Assembly: GCA_024644405.1 (NCBI GenBank)
Contig: JAHELC010000039.1
Location: 1 to 64,000 of the forward strand
From: Nitrospinaceae bacterium
GTDB taxonomy: Bacteria; Nitrospinota; Nitrospinia; Nitrospinales; Nitrospinaceae
Length of the DNA stretch: 64,000 bases
Reading direction: 5' to 3'
The notes beneath the pieces were generated by a model. That model made no database searches, had not been told where the DNA came from, and saw only the letters and a list, made by a program, of their open reading frames with translations. A program made the position numbers and the translations under genes. The first letter of the stretch is position 1. Each line of letters starts with the position of its first letter. Below, piece by piece: positions 1 to 8,439 of this stretch.

Positions 1-164
1 GGGTGATCGATGAGGGCGAGACGGAATCGGATGAGGATGTGTACGCCCTGTTGGATCTGGAGGATGACGATTTCACCCAGCTGGCCGGATTGGGTAATCA
101 TGATAATAACGGCCAGAACGGCTCCAGAATCAACTGGGACAGCGAATTTAAAGGAATCAACTAA
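1..164 (+). CDS. C-terminal fragment of an acidic protein of unknown function
   Basis: An open frame enters from the left edge (first whole codon at base 3) and stops at TAA 162-164, giving the last 53 residues of a protein. The fragment is rich in Asp, Glu, Asn and Gly and has no Cys, which resembles the low-pI tails of large secreted repeat proteins, but no family can be named from so little sequence. It lies on the same strand and about 340 bases ahead of the DUF3467 gene and the export cassette, so it could be a cargo protein of that cassette; this is inference from position only. The start and all upstream domains are outside the window. Confidence 0.55.
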   Translation, partial: VIDEGETESDEDVYALLDLEDDDFTQLAGLGNHDNNGQNGSRINWDSEFKGIN

Positions 165-509
165 AACAAATAAGACGCGTGGCTTCTAACCAGGCTTTTA
201 GAGGATTTTAAATTTAAATCAAATTTCATAATTAAAAATAAATTTACTTTAACTTTACTTTTCTTTTTATAAAAAAATTAGCGCACTTCAATTTTCTTGA
301 CAATTTTGGAGAATTTGCTAATTTGTGTACCAATTCAATCCGTTATAAAGAGAAAGCTTATATTCAAGTTTAAGTTACCCCTTTTGGGGCGGAGTGTGGG
401 TTTAGGAGAGTTCCTTGTCAATTTCAACAAGGTTCACCTTTAGCCTTTTTGAATAATTGCAGTCCCCTATTATTTTTAATGTGTTATTACATTTTTTGGG
501 AGAAAACTT
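165..509. other. AT-rich intergenic region
   Basis: This 345-base stretch is strongly AT-rich and has no credible reading frame. It contains a promoter-like pair (297-324) and leads to the ribosome binding site of the DUF3467 gene. Confidence 0.6.
297..324 (+). promoter_or_regulatory. Predicted sigma-70 promoter ahead of the DUF3467 gene
   Basis: A perfect -35 box TTGACA (297-302) is followed after 16 bases by TAATTT (319-324). The -10 is preceded by TGC, giving an extended -10 element that offsets its weak match. It would give a leader of about 180 bases before the start at 510 and may drive the downstream export cassette, although a terminator lies between at 921-947. Confidence 0.42.
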
Positions 510-869
510 ATGGCAGAGCAAAAAGCTCAGGCAGTAGCCGAGCAAAAAGGAAAGAGTGAACCGGGTAAAGCAAATACCATGTCGAACGAATTCTTAAATT
601 CGCTGACACTGAAATGGGATGATTCGAAGATGCAGACCACATACGCAAACGTGGTAAACGCTTCGAGCACCCGGGAAGAGGTTTCAATTTTCTTTGGGAC
701 CAACCAGTCCTGGAATATTTCTGAAGATCGCGAATTGGCCATTCAGTTGACCGATCGCATGGTTCTCAACCCTTATGCCGCGAAACGTCTTCTGGTATTG
801 TTGTCCCGGATCATCAAGGAATATGAAAACCGTTTCGGAACTTTGAAGTTGGACGGGGACACCCAATAA
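510..869 (+). CDS. DUF3467 family protein
   Basis: This 119-residue protein has the DUF3467 pattern: a YANVV-x-A-x-STREEVSIFFG block near residues 45-63, a region with DRMVLNP, then AAKRLLVLLSRIIKEYENRFG near 90-112. The family is small, soluble and of unknown function. The first 30 residues are a low-complexity Gln/Lys/Glu-rich tail. The ATG at 510 has GGGAG seven bases upstream. The gene is followed by a strong terminator and then by the GAF-HlyD/M50/SecA cassette, and it may act with that cassette, but only proximity suggests this. Confidence 0.82.
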   Translation: MAEQKAQAVAEQKGKSEPGKANTMSNEFLNSLTLKWDDSKMQTTYANVVNASSTREEVSIFFGTNQSWNISEDRELAIQLTDRMVLNPYAAKRLLVLLSRIIKEYENRFGTLKLDGDTQ

Positions 870-920
870 ATTGAACCATCGAAACCATCTTTTTAAAAGA
901 TGGAGCATCGATTTTGTCAT

Positions 921-947
921 CCCCGCCCTTGGGCGGGGATTTTTTTT
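921..947 (+). terminator. Rho-independent terminator after the DUF3467 gene
   Basis: CCCCGCCC (921-928) pairs with GGGCGGGG (931-938), with the innermost bases forming the loop. The hairpin is followed by A and a run of eight T. It separates the DUF3467 transcript from the cassette beginning at 1078, which would then need read-through or its own promoter. Confidence 0.85.
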
Positions 948-1077
948 ATAAAGAAAATATTAAACCCGTACGGCAAGGGAGCGGACGGCTTTTTCCAGAA
1001 CTTGTTACCAGATAGTATTTTCGAACGGGATAGGGGCCAAACCTCAGGGACTTTTTGAGGATGAGAAGGTTTACGTT

Positions 1078-2958
1078 ATGAAGTCGAAATTTAAATCGGG
1101 AGACAAATCCGAAAAAAACAACGGCCTGAATGATTCCGAGTTATGGAAGAATTTTTCCTGCGCCCAAACTTCCAGCGAGTTTGCCCTTCATTGGTTGAAC
1201 CTGCAATGCCGTTACCTTCCCGGGATACAGCGCGGGGTCGTTGTGCTGGGAGATCCCAAGACCGATTCTTATGCTCCGGCCGCTTTCTGGCCCCAGGACT
1301 CCAATGGAAATATTAATTTGACCCGTGCAGCCGATTTTGCGATCGGTCAAAGAAAAGGCGTGCTGCATGAAGGGCATTCCAAAAACGGGAAAAAAGGTCG
1401 CAAAGGAGAGGAAAATTCTTTTATGGCCTATCCCTTTTTAATCGACGAGAACTTGTACGGAGTGGTTGCCGTGGAGGTCTACACCTCCAATGAGAAAGAA
1501 ACACAACAATCCATGCGTCAGCTGCAATGGGGATCTTCCTGGATGGAAGTGATGATTCGCAGGCAGTTTAACCCGGAGGCTTTACCTGACCGAAAACGCC
1601 TGAGTACAGTTCTCGAACTAATCGCCAGCGGCCTGGAAAACGAACAATTTAAAAAAGCCGCCAACGCCGTAGTTACGGATATGGCCGTGCAGCTTGATTG
1701 CGAGCGTGTCAGCCTGGGATTTATCAAAGGAAAATTTGTAAAGGTAGCCGCATTATCCCACAGCGCTAAATACAACAAAAAGTCGAACTTGATCCGGGAT
1801 ATAGGCCTTGTCATGGATGAAGCCATCGACCAAAAGTCCATGATTATCTACCCCCCCATGGATAAGCAGACCCCATTAATCCATCGGTTGCATGCCGACT
1901 TAAATCAGGAACACGGGGGCGGAGGCGTTTGCACGGTGCCGTTGAGCACAGGGGACAAGATATTCGGTGCATTGACTTTTGAAAAATCCAAAAAAAGTCA
2001 ATTCAGCGAACAGGATGTGCAGCTCTGTGAAACCGCCGCACAGATGGTCGGTCCCATATTACATATTAAGCGTAAAGAGGACCGGTGGATATTGACCAAG
2101 GTCTTACTATCCCTGAAGAATTTTTTGGGAAAACTTTTAGGGCCCCGGCATTTGGGCCGGAAAATGGTATTGATCGTTTTGGCGGCACTGGTGGCTTTCT
2201 TTTATTATGCCATGTGGGATTTTCGGATTGCGGCCGACACCAAAATTGAAGGGGCCGTCCAGCGAGTGGTTGTGGCTCCAATGGAAGGATATATCCAAAA
2301 TTCGTTTGTCAGGCCGGGGGACCTGGTGAAAAGCGGCGACTTGATTTGTCAGCTTGAAGATAAAGACCTGGTTGTCGAAGCCGTTAAATGGGAAAGCCAG
2401 ATTCATCAGTATCAGGGACAGTACCGGGATGCGTTGGCTAAATACAATCGGAGCGAAATAAAGATCTTGAAAGCTCAAATCAAGCAGGCGGAAGCCAAGC
2501 TGGAATTAATCCAGAAGCAATTGAACCGCACCCGTATTTATTCTCCCTTCGACGGGATTATCGTTTCGGGAGATTTGAGCCAATCATTGGGCGCGCCGGT
2601 AGAACGGGGCGAGGTGTTGTATCAATTGGCTCCACTGGATGAATACCGGGTGGTTCTGGAAGTGGATGAGAGGGATATTGCGGAAGTCCAAACCCAGATG
2701 AGGGGAGAACTGGTATTGACCGGGGCGGTCAAGGAGAACCTTCCCTTTATAGTGAAAAAAATTACACCCGTCTCGGAAAACCGGGAGGGAAACAACTTCT
2801 TCAGGGTGGAAGCCGAGTTGCTGGAGCATCGGGATTATCTGCGGCCAGGCATGGAGGGCGTAGGTAAAATCAATGCCGGCGAGCGCAAGTTGATCTGGAT
2901 TTTGACTCGCGAAATGATGAACTGGTTCCGATTAAAAATCTGGACCTGGTGGCCTTAA
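1078..2958 (+). CDS. GAF domain-containing HlyD-family membrane fusion protein
   Basis: This 626-residue protein is a periplasmic adaptor with a large cytoplasmic sensory-type N-terminus. Residues about 20-170 look like a degenerate GAF fold, and residues about 180-340 form a clearer GAF domain. One membrane span lies near 362-380. The periplasmic part begins with a split lipoyl/HlyD half (VVVAPMEGYIQ, then VRPGDLVKSGDLICQLED), then a short coiled-coil hairpin (about 440-485), the second lipoyl half (RIYSPFDGIIVSGDL) and a beta-barrel. The ATG at 1078 is preceded by GAGAAGG. The M50 gene starts 15 bases after its stop, so the two are probably co-transcribed. HlyD adaptors bridge an inner-membrane pump to an outer-membrane channel; a cytoplasmic GAF on such a protein is uncommon and suggests ligand-dependent control. 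Confidence 0.85.
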   Translation: MKSKFKSGDKSEKNNGLNDSELWKNFSCAQTSSEFALHWLNLQCRYLPGIQRGVVVLGDPKTDSYAPAAFWPQDSNGNINLTRAADFAIGQRKGVLHEGHSKNGKKGRKGEENSFMAYPFLIDENLYGVVAVEVYTSNEKETQQSMRQLQWGSSWMEVMIRRQFNPEALPDRKRLSTVLELIASGLENEQFKKAANAVVTDMAVQLDCERVSLGFIKGKFVKVAALSHSAKYNKKSNLIRDIGLVMDEAIDQKSMIIYPPMDKQTPLIHRLHADLNQEHGGGGVCTVPLSTGDKIFGALTFEKSKKSQFSEQDVQLCETAAQMVGPILHIKRKEDRWILTKVLLSLKNFLGKLLGPRHLGRKMVLIVLAALVAFFYYAMWDFRIAADTKIEGAVQRVVVAPMEGYIQNSFVRPGDLVKSGDLICQLEDKDLVVEAVKWESQIHQYQGQYRDALAKYNRSEIKILKAQIKQAEAKLELIQKQLNRTRIYSPFDGIIVSGDLSQSLGAPVERGEVLYQLAPLDEYRVVLEVDERDIAEVQTQMRGELVLTGAVKENLPFIVKKITPVSENREGNNFFRVEAELLEHRDYLRPGMEGVGKINAGERKLIWILTREMMNWFRLKIWTWWP

Positions 2959-2973
2959 CCGAAAGGGTGTTTC

Positions 2974-5124
2974 ATGTCTGTTGATTCGATGTTCAGCCCT
3001 TCCTGGTACCGGGTCGCTGGTCTGCAACCCCGCCTGCGCAGTCATACCCAAATTCACCGCCACTATTACCGCGGGAAAATATGGTTTGTTCTTCAGGACC
3101 ACTCGAGCGGCAGTTACCACCGGTTCAGTCCGCCCGTTTATTATATTCTCTCGCAGATGGATGGCCAACGGACGTTTCAGGAGATCTGGGACCGGGCCGT
3201 TGAGCATTTGGGCGACGACGCTCCCACCCAGGACCAGATGATACGGTTGGCCAGCCAGCTGCATTCCAACGATACCCTGTTGTGTGATGTTCCGCCGGAT
3301 ACGTTCGAATTGTTTCAGCGTCATGAGACTCACCAGAAAATGAAATGGAAGCAGTGGTTCCTGAACCCTCTCTCCTTGCGGTTCCCCTTATTCGATCCCG
3401 AACGCCTGCTGAATCGGATGCTGCCCTGGGTTCGCCCGTTGTTCGGCTGGTTCGGAATCATACTATGGGGCCTGGTCGTTGGATACGCTTTGTATCTTTC
3501 CGGATTGCACTGGGATGCATTGACGGAAAATGTCAGCGACCGGATACTGACACCGGAAAACCTGTTACTGCTCTGGCTCGTATACCCCGTGGTCAAGCTG
3601 GTGCACGAGTTCGGACACGCCTTCGCCGCTAAAAATTGGGGTGGAGAGGTTCATGAAATTGGAATCATGCTGCTCGTGTTCATTCCGGTTCCCTATGTGG
3701 AGGCGTCCAGCGCTTCCGCCTTCCGGGAAAAACACCGGCGGATGATGGTGGATGCCGCAGGGATTGTTGTGGAGTTGCTGTTGGCGGCTATCGCCTTGCT
3801 GGTTTGGGTTCATGTGGAGCACGGGATTGTTCATGCCATTGCCTACAATGTAATTTTAATTGGCAGTGTGTCTACTCTATTTTTCAACGGCAACCCTCTA
3901 TTACGGTTTGACGGTTATTATTTTCTTTCCGATGCCATTGAAGTCCCCAACCTTGGCTCCCGTTCAAACAATTATCTCGGGTACCTGATTCAACGCTACG
4001 GTTTTGGAGTGCGGAACGCGAAATCACCGGCAAACACATCCGGAGAACGTTTTTGGATGTTCACTTATGGAGTTTCCTCCTTCTTCTACAGGATGTTCAT
4101 TGTTGCGGTGATTGCCCTGGTGGTCGCTGAAAAATTCTTTATTGTCGGAGTCCTTTTAGCCACCTGGGCGTTGACCACTATGATCGGAGTACCACTTTAT
4201 AAGAGGCTTAAATTCCTGTTTGCAAGTCCTTCGATCAGCGGGCATCGATTCCGGGCAACCACACTGACCTCAATCTTTGTCGCATCGTTACTGGCTTTTA
4301 TTATTCTGACACCGGTTCCCTACACCACCCGTGCGGAAGGGGTGATTTGGCCGCCGGAAGATTCTCTGGTGCGGGCCGGAACCAATGGGTTTTGCCGGAA
4401 AATTCTTGTGCAATCCGATCAATGGGTTCGAAGAGGGGACCCCCTCATAGTCAGCGAGGATCCTTTGTTGAAATCCGAAAAACGTGTTCTGGAAGCGCGA
4501 TTGCAGGAATTGGAAGCCCGTTATCTGTCATTACGTTACACCGAGCGAGCCAAGGCGCTGATTCAAAAAGAGGAGATCGTTTCCGTTAAAAAGGAATTAA
4601 ACCGCCTTCAGGAACTGGAACAGCAATTGACTATCCGAAGCGGCACGGACGGACAACTGATTCTTATCCGGTCGGAAGACATGAAGGACCGCTTCTTCCA
4701 TAGGGGAGAACTGGTGGGTTATGTCGTAGACTTACCGCTGAACACCGTCCGGGTGGTTGTGCCTCAGGATCATATCGGATTGGTGAGGGAACAAACGGTC
4801 AAAGTTGAAATTCGCCTGGCAGAAAATATTGGAGAAATTTCGGAAGCGATGGTTTTGCGGGAGGTGCCGGCGGCTACAGAAAAATTGCCGAGTGTCGCCC
4901 TGGGTTTTGCAGGCGGCGGTGAAGTTCCGGTAGACCCCCGGGATGAGGAAGGGACGAAAGCCTTTGACTCGGTGTTTCAACTGGATCTGGTATTATCCGA
5001 TCAAGTGAATATGCAAAGGATCGGAGAGCGCGTCTTTGTGCGTTTCGATCATGGCAAGGTGCCCCTGGCGGAGCAATGGTACTATTTCTTCCGCCAACTG
5101 TTTTTAAGGAGGTTCAGCGTTTAA
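2974..5124 (+). CDS. M50-family membrane metalloprotease with PqqD-like N-terminus and HlyD-like C-terminus
   Basis: This 716-residue protein has three parts. Residues about 30-105 resemble a PqqD/RiPP-recognition winged helix (WFVLQDHSSGSYHRF, then MDGQRTFQEIWD). The central membrane region (about 140-450) carries the site-2-protease zinc motif HEFGH near residue 211 and the third-ligand motif NPLLRFDGYY near 306-316, both intact. The C-terminus (about 455-700) is an HlyD/lipoyl-type domain with a coiled coil, as in a membrane fusion protein. This layout matches the peptide zinc metalloprotease proteins found with bacteriocin and RiPP export. AAAGGG lies six bases before the ATG. The SecA-like gene starts immediately after its stop codon with no spacer. 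Confidence 0.85.
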   Translation: MSVDSMFSPSWYRVAGLQPRLRSHTQIHRHYYRGKIWFVLQDHSSGSYHRFSPPVYYILSQMDGQRTFQEIWDRAVEHLGDDAPTQDQMIRLASQLHSNDTLLCDVPPDTFELFQRHETHQKMKWKQWFLNPLSLRFPLFDPERLLNRMLPWVRPLFGWFGIILWGLVVGYALYLSGLHWDALTENVSDRILTPENLLLLWLVYPVVKLVHEFGHAFAAKNWGGEVHEIGIMLLVFIPVPYVEASSASAFREKHRRMMVDAAGIVVELLLAAIALLVWVHVEHGIVHAIAYNVILIGSVSTLFFNGNPLLRFDGYYFLSDAIEVPNLGSRSNNYLGYLIQRYGFGVRNAKSPANTSGERFWMFTYGVSSFFYRMFIVAVIALVVAEKFFIVGVLLATWALTTMIGVPLYKRLKFLFASPSISGHRFRATTLTSIFVASLLAFIILTPVPYTTRAEGVIWPPEDSLVRAGTNGFCRKILVQSDQWVRRGDPLIVSEDPLLKSEKRVLEARLQELEARYLSLRYTERAKALIQKEEIVSVKKELNRLQELEQQLTIRSGTDGQLILIRSEDMKDRFFHRGELVGYVVDLPLNTVRVVVPQDHIGLVREQTVKVEIRLAENIGEISEAMVLREVPAATEKLPSVALGFAGGGEVPVDPRDEEGTKAFDSVFQLDLVLSDQVNMQRIGERVFVRFDHGKVPLAEQWYYFFRQLFLRRFSV

Positions 5125-7104
5125 ATGTTTATTGCAGAATGGGAGCGCTCTGGAACCAACTTGGAGCTTTACCCGGAAAAACAGTGGGAAGAGCCTAATT
5201 GGCTGGAATGGCTTCTGTTAAAGGGCAGCCGGTTTTTCCGTAAGGCCCCTTCTCTCACCCAGATGTACAAATTTGCCCATAAGGTGGAGAAAGCGGAAAA
5301 CCAGTTCCGTCACTTTTCTGAAAAACAGATTTCCCTTTATACAAATAAAATACGGTCCGATCTCCATCAAAACGGATTCACGTCACAATCCGTGGTCGAA
5401 TGCTTTGCCCTGGTACGCGAAGTTTCCCGTCGTACTCTTGGAATGCAGCATTATCCGGTACAAATCATTGGCGGATGCGTCATGCTGAACGGTATGATCG
5501 CCGAAATGGAAACCGGGGAAGGAAAAACCCTCACGGCCACACTGCCTGCCTGCACTGCGGCCCTCGCCGGAATTCCCGTTCATCTGGTTACCGTCAATGA
5601 TTACCTGGTTCAGCGTGATGCGGAGTGGATGGGCCCCATTTACAAGGCTCTTGGATTAAAGGTAGGCACCATTCTGGAAGGTATGGATTTGCCCACCCGC
5701 AAGGAAAGTTATGGTGCGGACATTACATATTGCACCAACAAACAGATCGCTTTTGATTATCTGAAAGACCGTTTGGTTTTCGGCAACAAGCGCGGCCGTC
5801 TCCGGATGAATATCGACCGGTTGAATGACGGGGCTTCGCGGATGGACAAACTTCTGCTGAGAGGCCTGCATTTCGGAATTGTCGATGAAGCGGACAGCGT
5901 TTTGATTGACGAAGCTCGAACCCCTCTGATCATTTCAAAGAATACCGACAACAGTATATCCGAGCAGATTTGCCATCAGGCCCTTCAAATATCGGAAACC
6001 ATGATTTTTGGAAACGATTTTTTGATTTCAGAACGAGACCGTAAAATCGAGTTCACCGCGAGCGGAGAAAACCGCGTGCTGCAAGTGGCAAAAGGTTTTG
6101 GAGGCTTGTGGAAAGGACAGGCGCGTAGTTTGGAACTGGTGAGCCAGGCTCTCAACGCCCGCCATTTGTTTGTCAAGGACAAGCATTATCTCATCCAGGA
6201 CGAGAAGATTCTCATCATTGATGAATTTACGGGTCGGGTCATGCCAGACCGGTCATGGGAACGGGGACTGCATCAAATGATTGAGGCTAAAGAAGACGTT
6301 CCTGTTACCGGCCTGAGAGATACTCTGGCCAAAATCAGCTATCAACAGTTTTTTCGAAGATACCTGGCTTTGGCGGGCATGACCGGGACTGCCAATGAAG
6401 CCTCACGGGAGTTGGAATCGGTCTATCAACTGAAGGTAATGAAAATACCCACCAATCGCAAACCACAAAGGGTTTTTCTTTCTACGAGAACTTTTTCAAG
6501 GGCAGCAGATAAATGGGCGGCCATCGCCACTCGAGCTGAACAAATTCATGCCTTAAAACGGCCGGTTTTAATCGGAACGCGGTCCGTTGCGGACTCCGAG
6601 TTGATCAGTTCTTTATTGTCAGAAAAAAAACTTCCACATCAGACTTTGAATGCGAGACAGGATACTGACGAAGCGAAAGTCGTCGCGCAGGCCGGGCAGG
6701 GGGAGCACATCACCGTAGCCACCAATATGGCCGGACGGGGAACCGATATCAAGCTGGCCCCGGGAATCGCCCAATTGGGAGGCCTTCATGTGATCGCCAG
6801 CGAGCCCCATGAAGCCCGTAGGATTGACCGGCAGTTGTTCGGCCGGTGTGGCAGGCAGGGAGACCCGGGAAGTTATGAGTTGTTCTTTTCGTTGGAGGAT
6901 GAATTGGTGCAAAGCCATGGCCCAACGGCTTTGGTGCGCATGTTTCGTCCCTTCAGGATTAAGGAAAACTCCTGGATCGATAGAGTGATTTTATACTGGA
7001 CTCAAAAATTTGCCGAACGCCATCACGCGAAGATTCGGAAACAACTGCTGAAAGTAGATCAACAAGTCAAAAAGATGTTGGCTTTTTCAGGACAAGCGGA
7101 GTGA
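5125..7104 (+). CDS. Short SecA-like translocation ATPase
   Basis: This 659-residue protein keeps the full SecA motor: the region leading to IAEMETGEGKT (Walker A near residue 131), TVNDYL, VDEADSVLIDEARTP (Walker B near 252), AGMTGTA, GRGTDIKLAPG and IDRQLFGRCGRQGDPGSYE. Canonical SecA is about 830-900 residues. Here only about 80 residues follow the last motor motif, so most of the helical scaffold/wing region and the C-terminal zinc-binding linker (CxCxSGxxxKxCHG) are missing. It therefore cannot simply be housekeeping SecA and is best seen as a SecA paralogue for the cassette. It starts directly at the stop of the M50 gene and overlaps the next gene. Its cargo is unknown. Confidence 0.88.
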   Translation: MFIAEWERSGTNLELYPEKQWEEPNWLEWLLLKGSRFFRKAPSLTQMYKFAHKVEKAENQFRHFSEKQISLYTNKIRSDLHQNGFTSQSVVECFALVREVSRRTLGMQHYPVQIIGGCVMLNGMIAEMETGEGKTLTATLPACTAALAGIPVHLVTVNDYLVQRDAEWMGPIYKALGLKVGTILEGMDLPTRKESYGADITYCTNKQIAFDYLKDRLVFGNKRGRLRMNIDRLNDGASRMDKLLLRGLHFGIVDEADSVLIDEARTPLIISKNTDNSISEQICHQALQISETMIFGNDFLISERDRKIEFTASGENRVLQVAKGFGGLWKGQARSLELVSQALNARHLFVKDKHYLIQDEKILIIDEFTGRVMPDRSWERGLHQMIEAKEDVPVTGLRDTLAKISYQQFFRRYLALAGMTGTANEASRELESVYQLKVMKIPTNRKPQRVFLSTRTFSRAADKWAAIATRAEQIHALKRPVLIGTRSVADSELISSLLSEKKLPHQTLNARQDTDEAKVVAQAGQGEHITVATNMAGRGTDIKLAPGIAQLGGLHVIASEPHEARRIDRQLFGRCGRQGDPGSYELFFSLEDELVQSHGPTALVRMFRPFRIKENSWIDRVILYWTQKFAERHHAKIRKQLLKVDQQVKKMLAFSGQAE

Positions 7105-7109
7105 CTTCT

Positions 7110-7943
7110 ATGGTTCGAATTCTTTTCTATTCGGTGAATACTGTATTTGTTTTTTTATGTTTGAGTATTCACGCATTTGCGGCAAAAAAATCTACCGATG
7201 ATCTGGATTGCGTGATCGAGCCCTATATGACGGTGGAACTCAGCAGTCCCGTGCAGGGCGTTTTGGAAGAAGTTCTGGTCAAACGGGGGGATTCCGTTAA
7301 AAAGGGCCAGGTAGTGGCACGATTGAAATCCGGTGTCGAACAGGCGGGTGTTAATCTGGCAAAGGCGCGTGCGGAAAGTATAACGGAAATCAAGGTGAAT
7401 ACCGAAAAATACGAATTGAGCAAGCGCAGTCTCAAGCGCAGCGAAGAATTGTTTCAAAAACAGTTGATTGCCCCGAATGAACATGATGAGGCTTTAACGA
7501 CTGTCGTCGTGGGAGAGCTGGAAGTTTTGCTGGCAACGGAAAGCAATCACATTGCGCAACTGGAATTGGAACGTGCCATTGAGGTATTAAAATTGCGGAG
7601 TATTATCAGCCCTATTGACGGTATCGTGGTTGAGCGTTATAAATCGCCCGGAGAATTTATCGAGGACCAGCCATTGCTAAAACTGGCGCAGGTGGATCCT
7701 TTAAACGTTGAAGTGATTATTCCTTTATATTGGTTGGGGACTATCAAAAAAGGAATGACCGTCCAGGTGTACCCCGAAAAACCCGTGAAAGGATCTTACC
7801 AGGCCAAAGTTGTCATTGTTGATTCCGTAGTGGATTCAGCCAGCGGCACGTTCGGAGTCCGTCTTGAACTTCCGAACAACAAAAACAGGATACCTGCGGG
7901 ATTGACCTGTGATGTTAAATTTCCCGGAAAACGAAGAAAATAA
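7110..7943 (+). CDS. Exported HlyD-family periplasmic adaptor
   Basis: This 277-residue protein begins with a signal peptide (hydrophobic core VNTVFVFLCLSIHAFA) and carries both lipoyl halves (VELSSPVQGVLEEVLV with RGDSVKKGQVVARL, and IISPIDGIVVERYKSPGE), a coiled-coil hairpin between them, and a C-terminal beta-barrel. I chose ATG 7110 because GGAG at 7098-7101 lies eight bases upstream; a GTG at 7101 overlapping the SecA-like stop is the alternative. It is the second adaptor of the cassette and is shorter than typical RND adaptors. No inner-membrane ABC or RND pump and no TolC gene is next to it, so the M50 and SecA-like proteins may take the pump role, or the channel is encoded elsewhere. 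Confidence 0.85.
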   Translation: MVRILFYSVNTVFVFLCLSIHAFAAKKSTDDLDCVIEPYMTVELSSPVQGVLEEVLVKRGDSVKKGQVVARLKSGVEQAGVNLAKARAESITEIKVNTEKYELSKRSLKRSEELFQKQLIAPNEHDEALTTVVVGELEVLLATESNHIAQLELERAIEVLKLRSIISPIDGIVVERYKSPGEFIEDQPLLKLAQVDPLNVEVIIPLYWLGTIKKGMTVQVYPEKPVKGSYQAKVVIVDSVVDSASGTFGVRLELPNNKNRIPAGLTCDVKFPGKRRK

Positions 7944-8083
7944 TACTGACTACATAAGGTATAACTTATTTAAAAACAATATTTTATGAGTTTCGCGAAT
8001 GGATTTCCCAAGGCAAGGGATAAGGCTCTTTCAACCATTTTTCCCATCGCGATGACACAAAAATTAGGCGCAAGGCAGAGTCA

Positions 8084-8120
8084 AAATAAAAGGGGTGGAA
8101 GCGGACGGCTCCAACCCCTT
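8084..8120 (-). terminator. Terminator downstream of tRNA-Leu
   Basis: On the minus strand, GGGGTTGGAGC pairs with GCTTCCACCCC (one mismatch and one G-U pair) around a five-base loop. TTTTATTTT follows. It lies nine bases beyond the encoded CCA end of tRNA-Leu. Confidence 0.7.
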
Positions 8121-8128
8121 TATTTAAT

Positions 8129-8215
8129 TGGTGCGAGGGGCGGGAATCGAACCCGCACGAGGTTTCCCTCACAGGATTTTAAGTCCTGGGCGTCTACCAG
8201 TTCCGCCACCCTCGC
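8129..8215 (-). tRNA. tRNA-Leu (anticodon UAA)
   Basis: The gene reads 87 bases on the minus strand including an encoded CCA. The acceptor GCGAGGG pairs with CCCTCGC. The anticodon stem CAGGA/TCCTG encloses the loop CTTAAAA with anticodon TAA. A long variable arm (TGAGGGAAACCTCG) shows the class II type typical of Leu. The T arm reads GCGGGTTCGATTCCCGC. Confidence 0.97.
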
Positions 8216-8439
8216 ATTTAATGTCCAACGGCCCGAACCCCCCTGCCAATGAGGTGAAAGAGTTCGCATAACCCCGGAAATGTAACAGGTTTTCGATGAA
8301 AAACCAATCCCGCCTGTCGAAGGAATTGAATCCATTGCACAGCAGCCCGCATCTAAACTCGGACAGTCCCAAATCCGACCTTTCCAGTACACCCCGGAAT
8401 TGGTAAATCTATACATAATAAAGGCTTTAAAGGAAACCG

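Larger units (their letters stand above)
7944..8439. other. Intergenic region containing tRNA-Leu and its terminator
   Basis: Apart from the minus-strand tRNA-Leu (8129-8215) and its downstream terminator (8084-8120), this stretch holds no gene I can support. Frames of 60-100 codons crossing the tRNA are shadows. Confidence 0.6.

Noticed and set aside
7986-8252. 88-codon plus-strand frame crossing tRNA-Leu
   Set aside because: It reads through the antisense of the tRNA and its terminator.
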